NCBI RefSeq assembly: GCF_037975245.1
Contig: NC_092563.1
Span: 21,544,960 to 21,608,959 of the forward strand
From: Apostichopus japonicus
Lineage: Eukaryota; Echinodermata; Holothuroidea; Aspidochirotida; Stichopodidae
Direction: 5' to 3'
Length of the DNA: 64,000 nucleotides
Shown: piece after piece, positions 22,351 to 33,911 of the stretch
Position numbering within the stretch: position 1 is the stretch's first letter
How the letters are laid out: every line of letters begins with the position of its first letter
Translations under genes and position numbers: made by a program
The notes under the pieces: model-generated
The model's database searches: none
The model's input: the letters and a program-made list of their open reading frames with translations, nothing else
Told to the model about the DNA's origin: nothing

Positions 22351-23406
22351 GTATGATGTCACTTTATGTTTGTTGGAGAAAGAAATTAAATGAATGGCTC
22401 TACTGCAAATACATAGCATCACAGAGAAGAGAATATAGTGCAAAAAAATTCAACCATTTCTATTGGTAAATCATGTCGTTTGCATGAGATTAGTTAATAA
22501 AACTCTCAAAAAATAATAATTCAAATAAACTGTGAGGCTCATTTAAAAATGTTCAGCTTTGGTCCATTTCCAGTGTGTATGGTATTACTGAGGTGAATTG
22601 AAATGATGTAATTATACGACAGAGTAAACTTTTGGCTGACCTTGGCTTACATACAACTAAGGAATCAGGATGGGACAAATCCATTGTAGCTAACATACTG
22701 ATATCTTTTTGAAACTTGACATACACGCGAGCTAAGAAAACATATTTTGTGTTTATGACATAAAGTAAAGAGATACAATAATAATATACACCGAAGTGAG
22801 TTATAGGTAACCTTGGTGATCTGAAAAAAGTCAAAGGAACCAGTTTCACAAGTTGCTGATATCTTATATTCTTGGGTGTGTTTGTGACTGATACAGTGAG
22901 CTGAAAACATCAAACATTTGTAGTTTGCATGAGGAAAAATGGTGAGTATAACATACACCGGAGTGAGCCTTAAGTAAATCAATGTAATACATGAACTGAA
23001 GAAATGGGTTTTTATAGCTGATGTGCCTGTTTGATAAAATCATGCATGTTGGTTGCACAAGTCTGTTCTGAATTATACAAAAGATTGAAATTTGATGCTG
23101 TTTTCTTTTCTACAGATGTCTTTGAGTTATCAGTGTTTTGAACAAAGCAATATTCTCAACTCATTACCTCTCTGAAACAGTAACACTGAGGCCATTGCAT
23201 GTGGTTTTGTAATATTCCTAAGCTCACTCCTGTCTTTCTTTTAATGTGTTGTAGTTGACCAGCATTTTTGTTCCAGTCGCACGGCAAAGTTACAGTCAGG
23301 GTGTGAATTGATGATGTAGGATGTAAACCAAACAGAATAACCGGCACTTCAAATTTGAAAAATATTTGTAATTGACAAATATATTTCCTGTCTTTTTTTC
23401 TCACAG
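22351..23406. other. Intron 11
   Basis: No gene or element recognised. Short internal repeat-like phrases ('cataccgaagtgag', 'tacaccggagtgag', 'agttgctgatatc') at 22790-22980 suggest an old two-copy tandem repeat of about 180 bp. Confidence 0.4.
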
Positions 23407-23532
23407 CTTTGATTGTTGCAGATGCCTGTTGTTTCTTTATGTGCCAGAATGGAGGAGTTGGTTTCTTCACAGCTGACCAGCAGTCACGCTGTGTCTGTCC
23501 ATCTCCATTCACTGGAGACTTATGCCAACAGG
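23407..23532 (+). CDS. EGF-like domain 1 (atypical cysteines)
   Basis: Acceptor TTTCTCACAG and donor CAACAGG|GTATGT, phase 1 both ends. It encodes ALIVADACCFFMCQNGG, then CVCPSPFTGDLCQQ. The ending C-x-C-x-x-x-F-x-G-x-x-C is EGF-like. The Cys normally following NGG is missing and there is an extra adjacent Cys (ACC), which keeps the total at six. Disulfide pairing may differ from canonical EGF. Confidence 0.85.
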
Positions 23533-24152
23533 GTATGTATGTATGAATGGTACATTACTTTTCTGTAGACAATATAAATCAGTCTGGTGGTCTTGGCTTG
23601 TAAAGATTAAGTGTGCAAACATCCATTTGGTCAAACTTCTTTGGGGAATGTAAAAATCCTTTTGGTATTTGGTAGAGGTCAAAGCTGATTTGAGGTCAAT
23701 TGTAGTCTAGTCAAATCTAGAGCTCAACCAGTCTTGATAGTTTGGATTTACACCTTGAACCCCCTAATTTCTCGTGAGATTAAACAAGGTTAAATGCTGT
23801 CAATACAAGAATTCTGAAAGCAACGATTGCATGTTTGGTAAGTAGTTTCACGTACTTGGTAATTATTGCCGCCTTCGCAAGTACAAGAATCTTTAGTTTG
23901 TTTTATTTCGAGAGAGGTCAAAGATTCTTTCAGTTCAACTTATGTCAAAGTTTGGAAAACAATGTAAATGCTTGTTTTTTTTCAATGTAAGTCCAACTGT
24001 ATAGCTCCGTTAATGGCACTTGAGATTAAGGAAAAGTCATTTAGTGATCTTTGGAAGATCCAGCCTATAGATATCAGCTGTTGAGATAATGCATATTTTA
24101 TTTAACACTTCTATTAGTTGAAACTTTGCTATGCAACCTCCCTTCACTACAG

Positions 24153-24263
24153 GCAGAGACCTTTGCGACCCGAATCCCTGCCAGAACAGTGGTTCCTGTA
24201 TCCTCTTGCAGACCTTTCTCTGTATTTGTGCACCCGGGTTTACGGGTACCACTTGTGATCTGA
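24153..24263 (+). CDS. EGF-like domain 2
   Basis: Acceptor TTCACTACAG and donor GATCTGA|GTGAGT, phase 1 both ends. It encodes LCDPNPCQNSGSCILL, then CICAPGFTGTTCDL. All six EGF cysteines are present with normal spacing. There is no N-terminal D-x-(N/D)-E-C calcium-binding signature. Confidence 0.93.
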   Translation, partial: AETFATRIPARTVVPVSSCRPFSVFVHPGLRVPLVI

Positions 24264-24870
24264 GTGAGTTTCATGTTTATTTCATATATTTATCATATGA
24301 AGTTGTAATTCAATGCAAAAGGAAAGCAGGTCATGTTACCTTAACTTGCACTGAGCTAATGATGCTGTCTAGAAGTAAAGTAGGAAAATTACTGTAGTTT
24401 CCGATTTTCTGCTTCTCGAAATCATCCCTGATATTTACAGCTCTAGCTAGAGAAACTGTTTACTTAATATAGTAGTTCAGTATTCAGATCTTGCATAACA
24501 AATATAAGATTTGCAATATTGTTTTTATCATAAAATATTAGAGATACTGAAGTTCTGTTCCCAACAACTGCTATATCTAGTCTCATTTTATGTAGCCATA
24601 TTGTTGATTTTAACTTGTAGCATTTTGATGTAACTTAATCACCAGACATTAATTATCCCTTCTTCAGCTTATTTCTGCATCTCAGGACATTGATCATGAC
24701 CATCCGTATGTGATAATAATATTTTGCAACATCCCCAGGTTAGGAGACACAACAGACAACAGAGTTAGAAAAGTTGGTTATTCTTGCCATTCATTCTAAT
24801 GCAACAGAGACACCACATTGAAACTGTATGCATGCATTTAAATTCACATCATTTGTTTCGCAATTTTTAG

Positions 24871-25107
24871 TCGCAGGAGGTCCATTCACAGTGGTGTGTC
24901 CAGCCGACGTACTTGTCCTGACCTTAGCAGGAACTTCGCAGACTGCAGCTGCAACATGGAGAGAACCGGATGCACCTGGTTACCAGTTTATCCAAAGTAG
25001 TCATGCACCGGGGGATGAGTTTCCAATTGGTGAAACCTCAGTAGATTACTTATTTACAACTTCCCAGGGTTTCCAGACCTGTACTTTCTGTGTTACTGTC
25101 CAGGAAG
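24871..25107 (+). CDS. HYR domain 1 (short type)
   Basis: Acceptor CAATTTTTAG and donor CAGGAAG|GTGCGT, phase 1 both ends, 79 codons. HYR features are the C-P-A-D-V start, P-G-D-E-F-P-I-G-E-T-S-V centre and T-C-T-F-C-V-T-V end. The usual T-A-x-D-x-S-G loop is shortened (EPDAPGYQ). It is most similar to HYR domain 5 (32715-32942), consistent with a block duplication. Confidence 0.9.
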
Positions 25108-25248
25108 GTGCGTATTTTTAATTTCATTTGTAAAGGAACTCAAGTCTGTGTTTACCTGCTGCTGTACCGACCACATAAGAAGCTCTGTATGTATTTGATA
25201 CTTTCTGCATATATACTTTCTGCAGGGGTTAAGAAACTAGCTTAGAGG

Positions 25249-25580
25249 CATAGGCGTAGGAGGTGGGGGGCTGGGGGCTGCAGCCCCCCCAACCAAAATT
25301 TTTGGTGAAAATTCGGGCAATATGCTGAGAATTTTTCGGGCACCTACTGAAAGAAGAAGAATTTGCAATGTGTTTTTCAATGGTTAAACTGATATTATCT
25401 GTATTATCGTTATTATTGTAACGACTTCCCCAATAATTATAACCAATATGGGAGGGTAATAACACGGAAAATATAAGCAAAATTTTTCTTATATTATTAC
25501 TTAAAATTTTGCTTATATTTTTCGGGCAAATCGTTAACAGCCCCCCCCCCCCCAAATCAAATTAGGCTCCTACGCCTATG
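25249..25580. mobile_element. hAT-like MITE, complete, with 8-bp target duplication
   Basis: The terminal inverted repeats are CATAGGCGTAGGAG at the left and its complement (CTCCTACGCCTATG) at the right. They are flanked on both sides by CTTAGAGG (25241-25248 and 25581-25588), a perfect 8-bp target duplication typical of hAT elements. The 332-bp body has C-runs just inside both ends and no coding capacity. Relatives are at 319-437 (truncated) and 59851-60111. Confidence 0.88.
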
Positions 25581-26195
25581 CTTAGAGGTAAGATGTATCA
25601 GGTGTAAATTGTGTTACGTTCCTGATGAGAGGCACTGAATGTCCATACTGTGCTGCTGCAATGGACCCAATTGACAGAAAATAATGGATGTAACCATAGA
25701 CAATGGTGATAAAAATGAAACATTATTTGACCATTGTTTCTCTTTCCAGAAAATGTTGGGACAATCCTTACAGCATATACATTATATACTTATTATTTAA
25801 ACTGCATCACTGTGGTAGTGTTCACTTTTTTATTGTTTGTGTCATTTTATCAATTAATTAAGAGGAAAGATAAGTATTACAATTTCAGTCTGAAAGGACA
25901 AGTATACATGGAGCCACCCTGTGGACTTTTGACAAATGTACGACCTGTATATTTACAGATAGGAAACAGGTGAAATGGGAACATGAAATAATGGGAGCCG
26001 GTCTGAGCAATATTCATCTTTGACCCCTTAAAAATGGTCCATCCACCCACCCATACATGATACCAACTCCAGTAAAAGTGTTCAAATATGAGTGATGAAA
26101 TTTTTAAAGAGAGAAAAGATCCCATTGTTATCTTGCCGTTTCATAATTCATCTCTAATTAAAATTATAGCATTTTCTTGCTCTGTCTTTCATCAG

Positions 26196-26438
26196 TCACC
26201 TTAACTCAACCAACTGTGAATGATTGCGTGAACGTGGAAGCGTTTACGCTGCAAGACCGCATGGCTGTACAATTTATGGAACCTACTGCCGCTGATGGTT
26301 GTGGCTCTGTTTTGCTATTCTCAGCCACTGCTAGGAGTGGAGATTTCTTTCCAGTCGGTCGAACAGCCGTAACGTTTTCATTTTCAGATAGCTGTGGAAA
26401 TATTGCTGTCTGCAATTTTGTTGTTACAGTTAATAATG
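26196..26438 (+). CDS. HYR domain 2
   Basis: Acceptor TTTCATCAG and donor AATAATG|GTAAAT, phase 1 both ends, 81 codons. It shows the HYR pattern: W/F-x-E-P-T-A-A-D, then RSGDFFPVGRTAVTFSFSD and AVCNFVVTV. Two extra cysteines (DGCGS and DSCGN) probably form a second disulfide across the loop. HYR 6 (33669) shares this arrangement. Confidence 0.9.
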
Positions 26439-27928
26439 GTAAATATTTTTTCAAAATGTTGCTATAAAATAATTGCATTATTCTACTTTTACCTTTCCTT
26501 GATAATTGAACCCAGTTCAAACAGTGAAAGAAGCAAAGGTACAGAGTTAATCTGTTTGACCTTGGTGTGGTAGATAAGGTTATTTAAATAAAAAAAAAAC
26601 TTGTTACCATGACCACAAAGGATGTAAGCCATTGATGTGAAAAGTTTAAAATTTTAGGCTTGAATGTACGTATTTGTCAATCCCATCAAAGTAATGAACA
26701 TAAGAGAGTAGCAAACTCTGTGATACTTGCTGTTAATCTACTGTTCCGTTTAATGATCTGTTTTATTATTTCTAAAATAACTGTCTTGATTTGTTTTGTA
26801 AGGAATCTTCATCAAGCAGGTATTCCCCACTTTTTAACATACAGTACATTTAATACAATGAGTAATTAGGTTATATATCAGTTAATGAAGTTGTATCTTG
26901 TCGACAATAAATGCTCTCGCACCGTTAGTTTGCTTGTAGGAGATTTCAACTAAACTTGTTCATCTAATTTGCTCAGATTTCTAGTGTAGATGATTGATTT
27001 ACTGAGTATGCATTCTTTTTTCTTTTACAATATTATAATAACCACAAATCATCATTTGCGTTGTGACAGACACATCTTGTCCATGAGGTAGAAACTTATG
27101 TTTGCCATAATTCTTGGACTGAGTGGGCTCTATAGCCACTGTAACTGTAGCCACAAACTACAGCAGTGTTAATTGATCAAATTCATCAAACCTAGGCTAT
27201 ATTGGCCTAACCTGTAAGAGTAGCTTTCTGGAGTAGCATACATATCAAACTACAGCAGTTTTAATTGATCAAACTCATCAAACCTAGGCTATATTGGCCT
27301 AACCTGTAAGATTACTGGAGTAGCATACATAACAAGCTGGAGAAGTTTTTAATTGATCAATTGCATCAAACCGAAGCTATATTGGCCTTTAACCATGTAA
27401 GGGTACTATGATAGCATACAAAACAAGCTGGAGCAGTTATTAATTGATCAAATTCATCAAATCTAGGCTATCTTGGCCTAACCCGTAAGGGTAATGGAGC
27501 AGCATACATAACAAGCTGCAGCAGTTTTCAATTGATCAACTTCATCAAACCTATTTTAGCCTGTAATGTTACTGGAGAAGCATACATAACAAACTGCAGC
27601 AAGTTTAATTGATAACCTCAACAAAAGGCTATCTTGGCTTAGCCTGTAAGGTTCCTGCAGTAGTGTATATAACAAGCTGCAGCAATTGTAAGTTGATCAA
27701 TCTCACCAACCCTAGGCTATCCTTAGCCTAAGCTAACGATGTACATTTTCATGAATATAATTGCCCTCAATCGTTTGAAATGATACTTGTTTTGGACTGA
27801 ATTATTATCAATCAGAAGTATGATAATCATATTATGGTACTGGGTAAAATTAATGTTAAAATAATACTATAAATGTTAATGGTACTATAATGACAACTTA
27901 TTGTTTACCATTCAATATCCTCATGCAG
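26439..27928. other. Intron 15
   Basis: 26439-27140 has no recognised gene or element. 27150-27730 is the minisatellite listed separately. No exon is missing by phase between the HYR exons at 26196 and 27929. Confidence 0.5.
27150..27730. repeat. About 90-95-bp minisatellite, 6 copies
   Basis: Each unit contains 'agcagttttaattgatcaaa', 'catcaaacctaggctat', 'ttggcctaacctgtaag' and 'ggagtagcatacataacaa'. Copies are moderately diverged. The self-complementary words TTGATCAA, CCTAGG and TTGGCCTAA recur in each unit. Confidence 0.88.
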
Positions 27929-28183
27929 TAGTGGATGTCACACCACCGTCAATCACAAATTGCCCGACAAATATTGTTCAAGTTACAACTTCGATGTCTA
28001 GTTTTGTAGTTGTCATGTGGGATGAACTTATTGTTGAGGATGTATCTCAACCTATTCAACAAATAGAAGGACCTGACGGATTCACTGCAGTTTTCCTTCT
28101 TGGAACAACCACGACCGTAAATTATGCGTATCAAGATAGTGTTGGAAATATTGGAAGGTGTGCATTTGATGTTACTATCAGGT
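27929..28183 (+). CDS. HYR domain 3
   Basis: Acceptor CTCATGCAG and a donor placed at CAGGT|GTAAGT so that phase 1 is kept; 85 codons. It starts VDVTPPSITNCPTNIVQVTT and ends with a degenerate D-S-V-G-N-I-G-R-C-A-F-D-V-T-I. The centre (IEGPDGFTAVFLLGTTTTVN) has lost the usual RSGDxFPxG wording but keeps G-x-x-x-V. Confidence 0.85.
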
Positions 28184-28551
28184 GTAAGTATGACGACTTG
28201 CTGTATGTCTTCACATATCTGCTTGCTTTTTTCCATAGTTTTGCCCCATTGCACTAGTGATAGGAATATTTAGTTCAACATTCATCAATAGTCAGATATG
28301 CTGTCAACAGTGTCAGTGCCTACACTAAAGAATGTTTTAAGAAGTTTTGATATCTCACATCAAATTAAATTGCACCCATTTTCAATAAGTTCCAAGCACT
28401 TTAAATTTATATTTGTATAGTAAAGTAAAATATCATTGTGCCCAACTTCTGTTAGCATGAGAGCCAGGTATAAAAGGTTTTTCATTCTTTTTATTGTACT
28501 GCTACAACAATGAAAAAAAAAGTACCAAAATATGACTTTCATTTTACCCAG

Positions 28552-28806
28552 TTACCTTGGATGCTACACCTCCTGATTGTGGAAATATTTTACCAGAGTT
28601 AACAGAGTGCGTAAATCCTGGTGCCAACAGCGTCATCATTGCCCTACCTCAACCTTCGTGCTCAGATGACTCGGGTACTGGCCGGATCCTTTTCAGGAGT
28701 CCTTCCTCGAATGAATTTTCGTTGGGAAATACAACAGTAAATTTCACATGCACAGATGATTCTGGAAACAGAGCACACTGTCTTACTAGAGTCAGTGTTA
28801 TTCAAG
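28552..28806 (+). CDS. HYR domain 4 (five-cysteine type)
   Basis: Acceptor CATTTTACCCAG and donor TTCAAG|GTTAGT, phase 1 both ends. It reads VTLDATPPDCGNILPELTEC, then PSCSDDSGTG, FSLGNTTVNFTCTDDSGN and AHCLTRVSV. Five cysteines place it with the exon at 49709; the D-C, T-E-C, P-x-C, T-C and H/N-C positions are shared. The two are probably duplicates. Confidence 0.9.
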
Positions 28807-28977
28807 GTTAGTTTTTGATTGTTAACGTAGCCATGTTTTGTATTCTTGTTGAGAGACTCGGTGCAACTAAGATGGCTTATCAATTATCAATGTTAATTCG
28901 ATCAATAGAAGCAGCAAGATTTCAAACCTTGTGGGCATTTGAGTCGTGGAACTAGTGGAAGATTATCATCTCATCAA

Positions 28978-29945
28978 GGCCTAGCGTTGTGCGGTAGTGT
29001 ATATTTCACACAACCGGTTGTGCATGAGTCCCGGTATCGTAACTACAACCGGGAGTTTCCTCAGCTTTCATCTATGGTTCAAAGCAATTAGTAACAAGAC
29101 TGTCAATGTCATACATTCATTATGCAAAGCCTAGGCTATGTACTTTATTTAACACGCACGGTTAGAAAGAATAATTACACGCTATTGAAGGGCCTTTGGT
29201 TTTTAACATACACTTTCAAAAAGAATAGCACATACCTTGGAAAAAAGCAACCCACACCATCCTCCCAAAATAGCCAAAGTTAACTTTAAATGACATCATG
29301 GAAACCCCTGCATTTATAAACGAATCCATTACATTACAGCATAGAATCTCAAGTACCGTACTGCACTGTGTGTACCAGTATCGTACCTAGGTTATAATAA
29401 TATACAGTCCCGGGCGAATATGGATTTTAACTGGATATACTCCCTGCTGTTTTAACTGAAAATTTATGAAATTGTTATATTTATTTTACCAAAATGAGGT
29501 GAAATATATAAGGGTAAGATTTTGAACATCGTTTGAAGGAAGAATAAATAAGGAAAATTTCAGAATAAATTTGAGGTCCCGCAACATGCTGAACCCAAGT
29601 AACGTTTAATATTTGGTGCATCCTAGGTCAAAATTACTACGTGAAAATTGATTCGATAATAAATAGGTCTAAGCCAGTACGCAAATTGATCAGATGTTAT
29701 TCAAACTATGAACACAGAAACCAGAAATAAACGTGTTTTCTTTTCTTTTTTATTTCCTATAGTAAGACATAGATATTTGTATTATATCCGGGATTACTTG
29801 GAATGATAACGAAACGAACGTAATAATCGGTTGTTTTCCCACTACGGTAGAATTTACACATTGCACTGTTTTAGGGACTAGTCAATACCGGGATCGGGAT
29901 ACCGGGATTCACTTGACTACCGGGACCCGCACGGCTATCTTGATC
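28978..29945. mobile_element. Possible TIR element (weak)
   Basis: The left boundary CAAGGCCTAGCGTTGTGCGG and the complement of the right boundary (CAAGATAGCCGTGCGGGT) are similar but imperfect. CCCGGTA words occur just inside both ends. No clear target duplication was found and no transposase is readable. An old hAT-like non-autonomous element is the favoured reading. Confidence 0.4.
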
Positions 29946-30260
29946 CAAAGGAAGTTTAGAGTAAAATAATTTGTGAATTTGTTTAAAAATACATTTGGAG
30001 TTCTGGTATTAACCGAGTACTGGGGTCACTGGATAATTCATGTCAAATTTCTGCATTTTGTGGATGTAGGGAAAGGGTTGCAGAAGTCCTGAGAAGGGTG
30101 TTATAATAGCTATTTTGCTAGTTACATTATTCAGTGAGTTAATCAAAATTATTGTTCATACTTGATTCAATAATCACTCCGTTTCCAAGGAGTCAACTTT
30201 CAGAGGGAATGTCAAGAGTAATATTTGATATGTTGATATGTTCTTTACTTCCATCTTCAG

Positions 30261-30374
30261 CTAACGTTCCCTGTAATTCTTTTCCTTGTATGAATGATGG
30301 ATTCTGCATCTCCATGGGAACTGAGTTTCTGTGTACCTGCCAGCCAGGGTTTATTGGAAACCGGTGTGAAGAGG
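30261..30374 (+). CDS. EGF-like domain 3
   Basis: Acceptor ATCTTCAG and donor GAAGAGG|GTTAGT, phase 1 both ends. It encodes VPCNSFPCMNDGFCISMG, then CTCQPGFIGNRCEE. Canonical six cysteines. Confidence 0.93.
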
Positions 30375-30979
30375 GTTAGTACGCCTAGATATATTTTCAC
30401 CTGATGAGCCCACTACACTATCAAATTACTGATTAAACAAGCCATTCATGTAAGTTGCACTTAACATTGCGTAAGCTGCTACATCCAAAGTAGGACTCTC
30501 AGGGTGGCTGTAGAATGGTGCAGCCATGCAAGCTGCATAAGAAGAATTAATTTATTGTTCTTCACGATTTCACACATCGGGAAATGCAAGTCTACATAGA
30601 TAATTCCTAGATTGGCTAGAGGAAATTGATGTCACAAAGTCATTTTTTTAATGGTAAGCTTTATTGTTTGGATAAGAAAACAGCCAAATATGTAAATGCA
30701 TTCAAATAGGAACAATTTATGCAAAATCATCCCAAACTTATTATTGTTGGTTAAATGTTGCTCTTTGTCATCCAGAGTGTTGTATCTTCTTCATATAAGA
30801 TGTTGACGAGGTAAATTCATGAGAGAACTCCAAAGATTAGATTAAGTGGACGTGTTTATCCAAATGCGTTCGAGCAGATCATTAAAGCAACAGACATAAT
30901 ATGTGATATAGTGACATAGAACAAAGAATCAAATGAAAATATGTATTCAGTAGCTCATCATTGGTCATATCTTTTTTAG

Positions 30980-31440
30980 TATTCCTTGGAGTATTCTGTC
31001 TAAGGCTAAGCTTCAATTCTTTCAGTTTAGATTTCTGGATAGGATTTTAGGTACTAATATGCTTTTGTTTTTGACGGGGAAGTCAGAATCTCCAATGTGC
31101 TCCTTTTGCAAAATTGACGAGGAGTCAATCGAGCAACTTTTCTGGGACTGCTACGTGACGGCAAATTTTATTCTTAATGCCGAAATACGTTTCTTAAATA
31201 AGCAATTCTTTTCTCCAAACAAGATATCTCATTTGGTTTTGGCAACGTTTACTGTTACCCTTACAACTTTTTAATTATCCACCTGAAGTATTATATTTTC
31301 GTATGCAAGACAAGTAACACCGAGCCAAATATCGATGATTTCTTATATAAATTTAAATTTGCTTTGAGCGTTGAAAGTTTAAATTATTTTAAGCGAAAGC
31401 AGCCAAGGAAAAAAAATTGAATTTCTCGGAGCTAAGAAAA
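30980..31440 (+). mobile_element. Non-LTR retrotransposon (LINE) 3' fragment
   Basis: The plus-strand reading contains SPMCSFCKIDEESIEQLFWD followed by C. This is the C-x-x-C...H/Q-L-F-W-x-C motif near the C-terminus of many LINE reverse-transcriptase proteins. It is preceded by Q-F-R-F-L-D-R-I-L-G-T-N. After one frameshift near 31270, a second stretch (IIHLKYYIFVCKTSN, then DDFLYKFKFALSVESLNYF) completes the usual tail. The RT catalytic part is absent. The fragment is dead on arrival, 5'-truncated and frameshifted, and lies in an intron. Confidence 0.8.
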
Positions 31441-31627
31441 TGGCTTTTCATATTGTCCAAACCTGTTTACGTAGATGTTTCTTGTTAGCAGTGTGTACTT
31501 ACATTAACTGATATTTATTGCAGTCGCTTGAATATGTAACAGACCATACAAATTTTGTTTTTGTAACGTCTAATTTTAAAATGTATAATCCAGTAGTTGG
31601 TTTTAATGTGATCTGAATTGTTTGCAG

Positions 31628-31744
31628 TTCAAACTCCCTGTAGTCCTAATCCTTGTCTGAATGCTGGTTCCTGCGTTATCACTGGTGTCAACGAGTTCAG
31701 CTGTGTTTGTCCTTCTGGATTTATAGGACAAATTTGCAATCAAA
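31628..31744 (+). CDS. EGF-like domain 4
   Basis: Acceptor TTGTTTGCAG and donor AATCAAA|GTAAGT, phase 1 both ends. It encodes TPCSPNPCLNAGSCVITG, then CVCPSGFIGQICNQ. Canonical six cysteines. Confidence 0.93.
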
Positions 31745-32714
31745 GTAAGTACATCAGAAATACCAAAAAGGAAGAAATTACATGCAAGCATTGTAATTGA
31801 GAACATGTAGAAGAAAAAAGAGAAGATGTTGGTTTATTTAAAATTCATTTTTATTACAGGATATGTACGTTCAAAAGTAATGAAGATTTACTATATTTAT
31901 TGCACTTTGCATTTATTTCACTTTAAAAATGAATTCGGATTTATTAATTATTAAGATAACTATTATTAATTAATATTATTATGATTAATGTTATTGCAGT
32001 ATGTATACTTTCAAAATGACTGGATATTTATGAATTATGATTATTAATTAATATTATTAAGTTTGTTACAGGATATTACTGTCAACATGAATGGAGATAT
32101 AAATCCAAGTAATGGAACCATAGTTAAAGGGAGGGAGGGGGCAGGGAGGAATGGAAGGGGAAGGGAGAAAGGGGTAGGATGGGAATTGGGAAACACAGCA
32201 GTAGGTGGGATTATTATGGCGTTGAAGACTATTCTAGATAACTGGTCCCATCGCTGGTAAACAAGCCATTGCCTAATAAGTAATTGAATTGAAATAGAGA
32301 GAATTTTTGAAGGTTGGGCACGAAACCATCTAGTCAAACAATTCTTTGAATAATGGAAGATGCCACAAAATCCGATATTGTTACATACTTATTAGACGTT
32401 TTGATATAAGTGTGTCAAATGTACAAACACTTTTAAAGTACAAGCAAGGTAAAATGACATTTAATGAGCAGTGCACATAATTGGTATGGCTAAAGTACAC
32501 CTTTCAAAATTGTTGAGTTGTGGCTAAACACATTTACCAGAAGGACAACTCTATCATGCATTTTGTACTTTTCTAAAAATTTATTTACGGACAGTGCCTA
32601 TACTACTTTAAACACAAACATGTCTACTGCTTGCTCCCACCCCCCCCCCCACCCTCGTAATCAATATGTATAGATATATCTTGTTTGGAGCTAGACAGTT
32701 CATCTTTCTTTCAG
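31745..32714. other. Intron 19 with a G-rich tract
   Basis: The intron has AT-rich 'attaattattaatatt' segments (31940-32060) and a purine/G-rich stretch at 32127-32190 with many GGG/GGGG runs on the plus strand, a possible G-quadruplex. A C-run lies at 32639-32651. No exon or protein-coding element is recognised. Confidence 0.55.
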
Positions 32715-32942
32715 TGGTTGGAGTAATGCAAACAATTACTTGTCCAGATGATATATATTTGTTGACAAACGGTGGGGGAGCAGAGGCAGTCGTGTCGTGG
32801 ATAGAACCTGCTGGTTCTGTCTTGTTCCAAAGTCATAGACCAGGCGATCTGTTTCCAGTTGGTGAAACTTCAGTGACATATGTCATCCTCGATTCTGCTA
32901 CAAGAATAATCACCTGTGAATTCAGGGTTTTGCACCAAACAG
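32715..32942 (+). CDS. HYR domain 5 (short type)
   Basis: Acceptor TTCTTTCAG and donor CAAACAG|GTATAT, phase 1 both ends, 76 codons. It has T-I-T-C-P-D-D-I, V-V-S-W-I-E-P, RPGDLFPVGETSVTYVILD and I-T-C-E-F-R-V. The loop after W-x-E-P is shortened, as in HYR 1. It is the positional and sequence counterpart of HYR 1. Confidence 0.9.
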
Positions 32943-33668
32943 GTATATACTACCTTTGTAAATCTATGTGTTTTATTTAGCATCCACTTCATACTACAAC
33001 AAAACAATTAAGTTGTGCCATAAAATGTTTTTTTGCTGCAATTCCCCCCCCCCCCCCTCCCCATGAAGAAGGTAATCATTATATTAAGCTGATTTCGATC
33101 TAGATTAAACTTTGAACATGTTAATCCTGGTAGAGTACGACCGTTATATGCGAACCTTCAAGGCACTAAATTAAAGCGTAAATTTTTTCGGAGTAAAATT
33201 ATTGTCATTAAAATTTAAAGATCATATCACTTAATGCAAATGTATCACACAAGATACAATAATTCCACCTACTTTAATATGTATCTCAACAGACATGAAA
33301 GATTGATCAAAATACAAATAAGCAGTCATAGATGCTCATCATACGACATATGGATGGGTGATAATGAAATGACCATTCTGATAAAATCTTTTGGTTACAA
33401 GAAGGGGTAGTTTCTTCTATTTTTGGATATTTCATTATGATATTTGATAAATATACTTTCTTAAAAGAGTTTGAAAAGCCATGTACATTTTCAGGTTTTA
33501 GGCTGGTCATTAGTTTTGCTGATTGAGTCTTAAATCTGCAGATATTATTTCATTTTTGGAAAATGAGTTTTAACGCCCAAACAGGGAAGTAATTGTTAGT
33601 GTGCACTCAATGGGACTTGTTTCTGAAAGTAGGTCCTACATATTATTTTATGTCTGATATCTCTCCAG

Positions 33669-33911
33669 TTGATGTTGAACCTCCTACCGTTAGCAACGTC
33701 AGGGACGTTACCATCAATGTGACAGCGGTGGGAGCTGCAGTTGAATTCGAGGAACCTACAGCTGAGGATGCTTTAAGCGTGGCATATCTGGTTTCAGCTA
33801 GTCACAGATCTGGAGATGTTTTACCGATTGGTTCGACGGTTGTGAATAATACCTTCTCAGATCGTTGTGGCAACACAGTAGTTGTTACGTTTGTGGTTAC
33901 AGTCGAGCTGC
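33669..33911 (+). CDS. HYR domain 6 (cysteine-poor)
   Basis: Acceptor ATATCTCTCCAG and donor GAGCTGC|GTGAGT, phase 1 both ends. It has V-D-V-E-P-P-T-V-S, FEEPTAEDALSVAYLVSASH, RSGDVLPIGSTVVNNTFSD and VVTFVVTVEL. Both canonical HYR cysteines are replaced, and a single Cys remains in D-R-C-G-N. It otherwise aligns with HYR 2. An unpaired Cys could allow inter-chain disulfides or simply reflect relaxed constraint. Confidence 0.88.

Noticed and set aside
23156-23512. 118-codon minus-strand open frame
   Set aside because: Shadow of the EGF-1 exon on the plus strand.
27150-27730. CRISPR-like array
   Set aside because: Units are whole ~90-bp diverged repeats without constant repeat/variable spacer alternation, in a eukaryotic intron.
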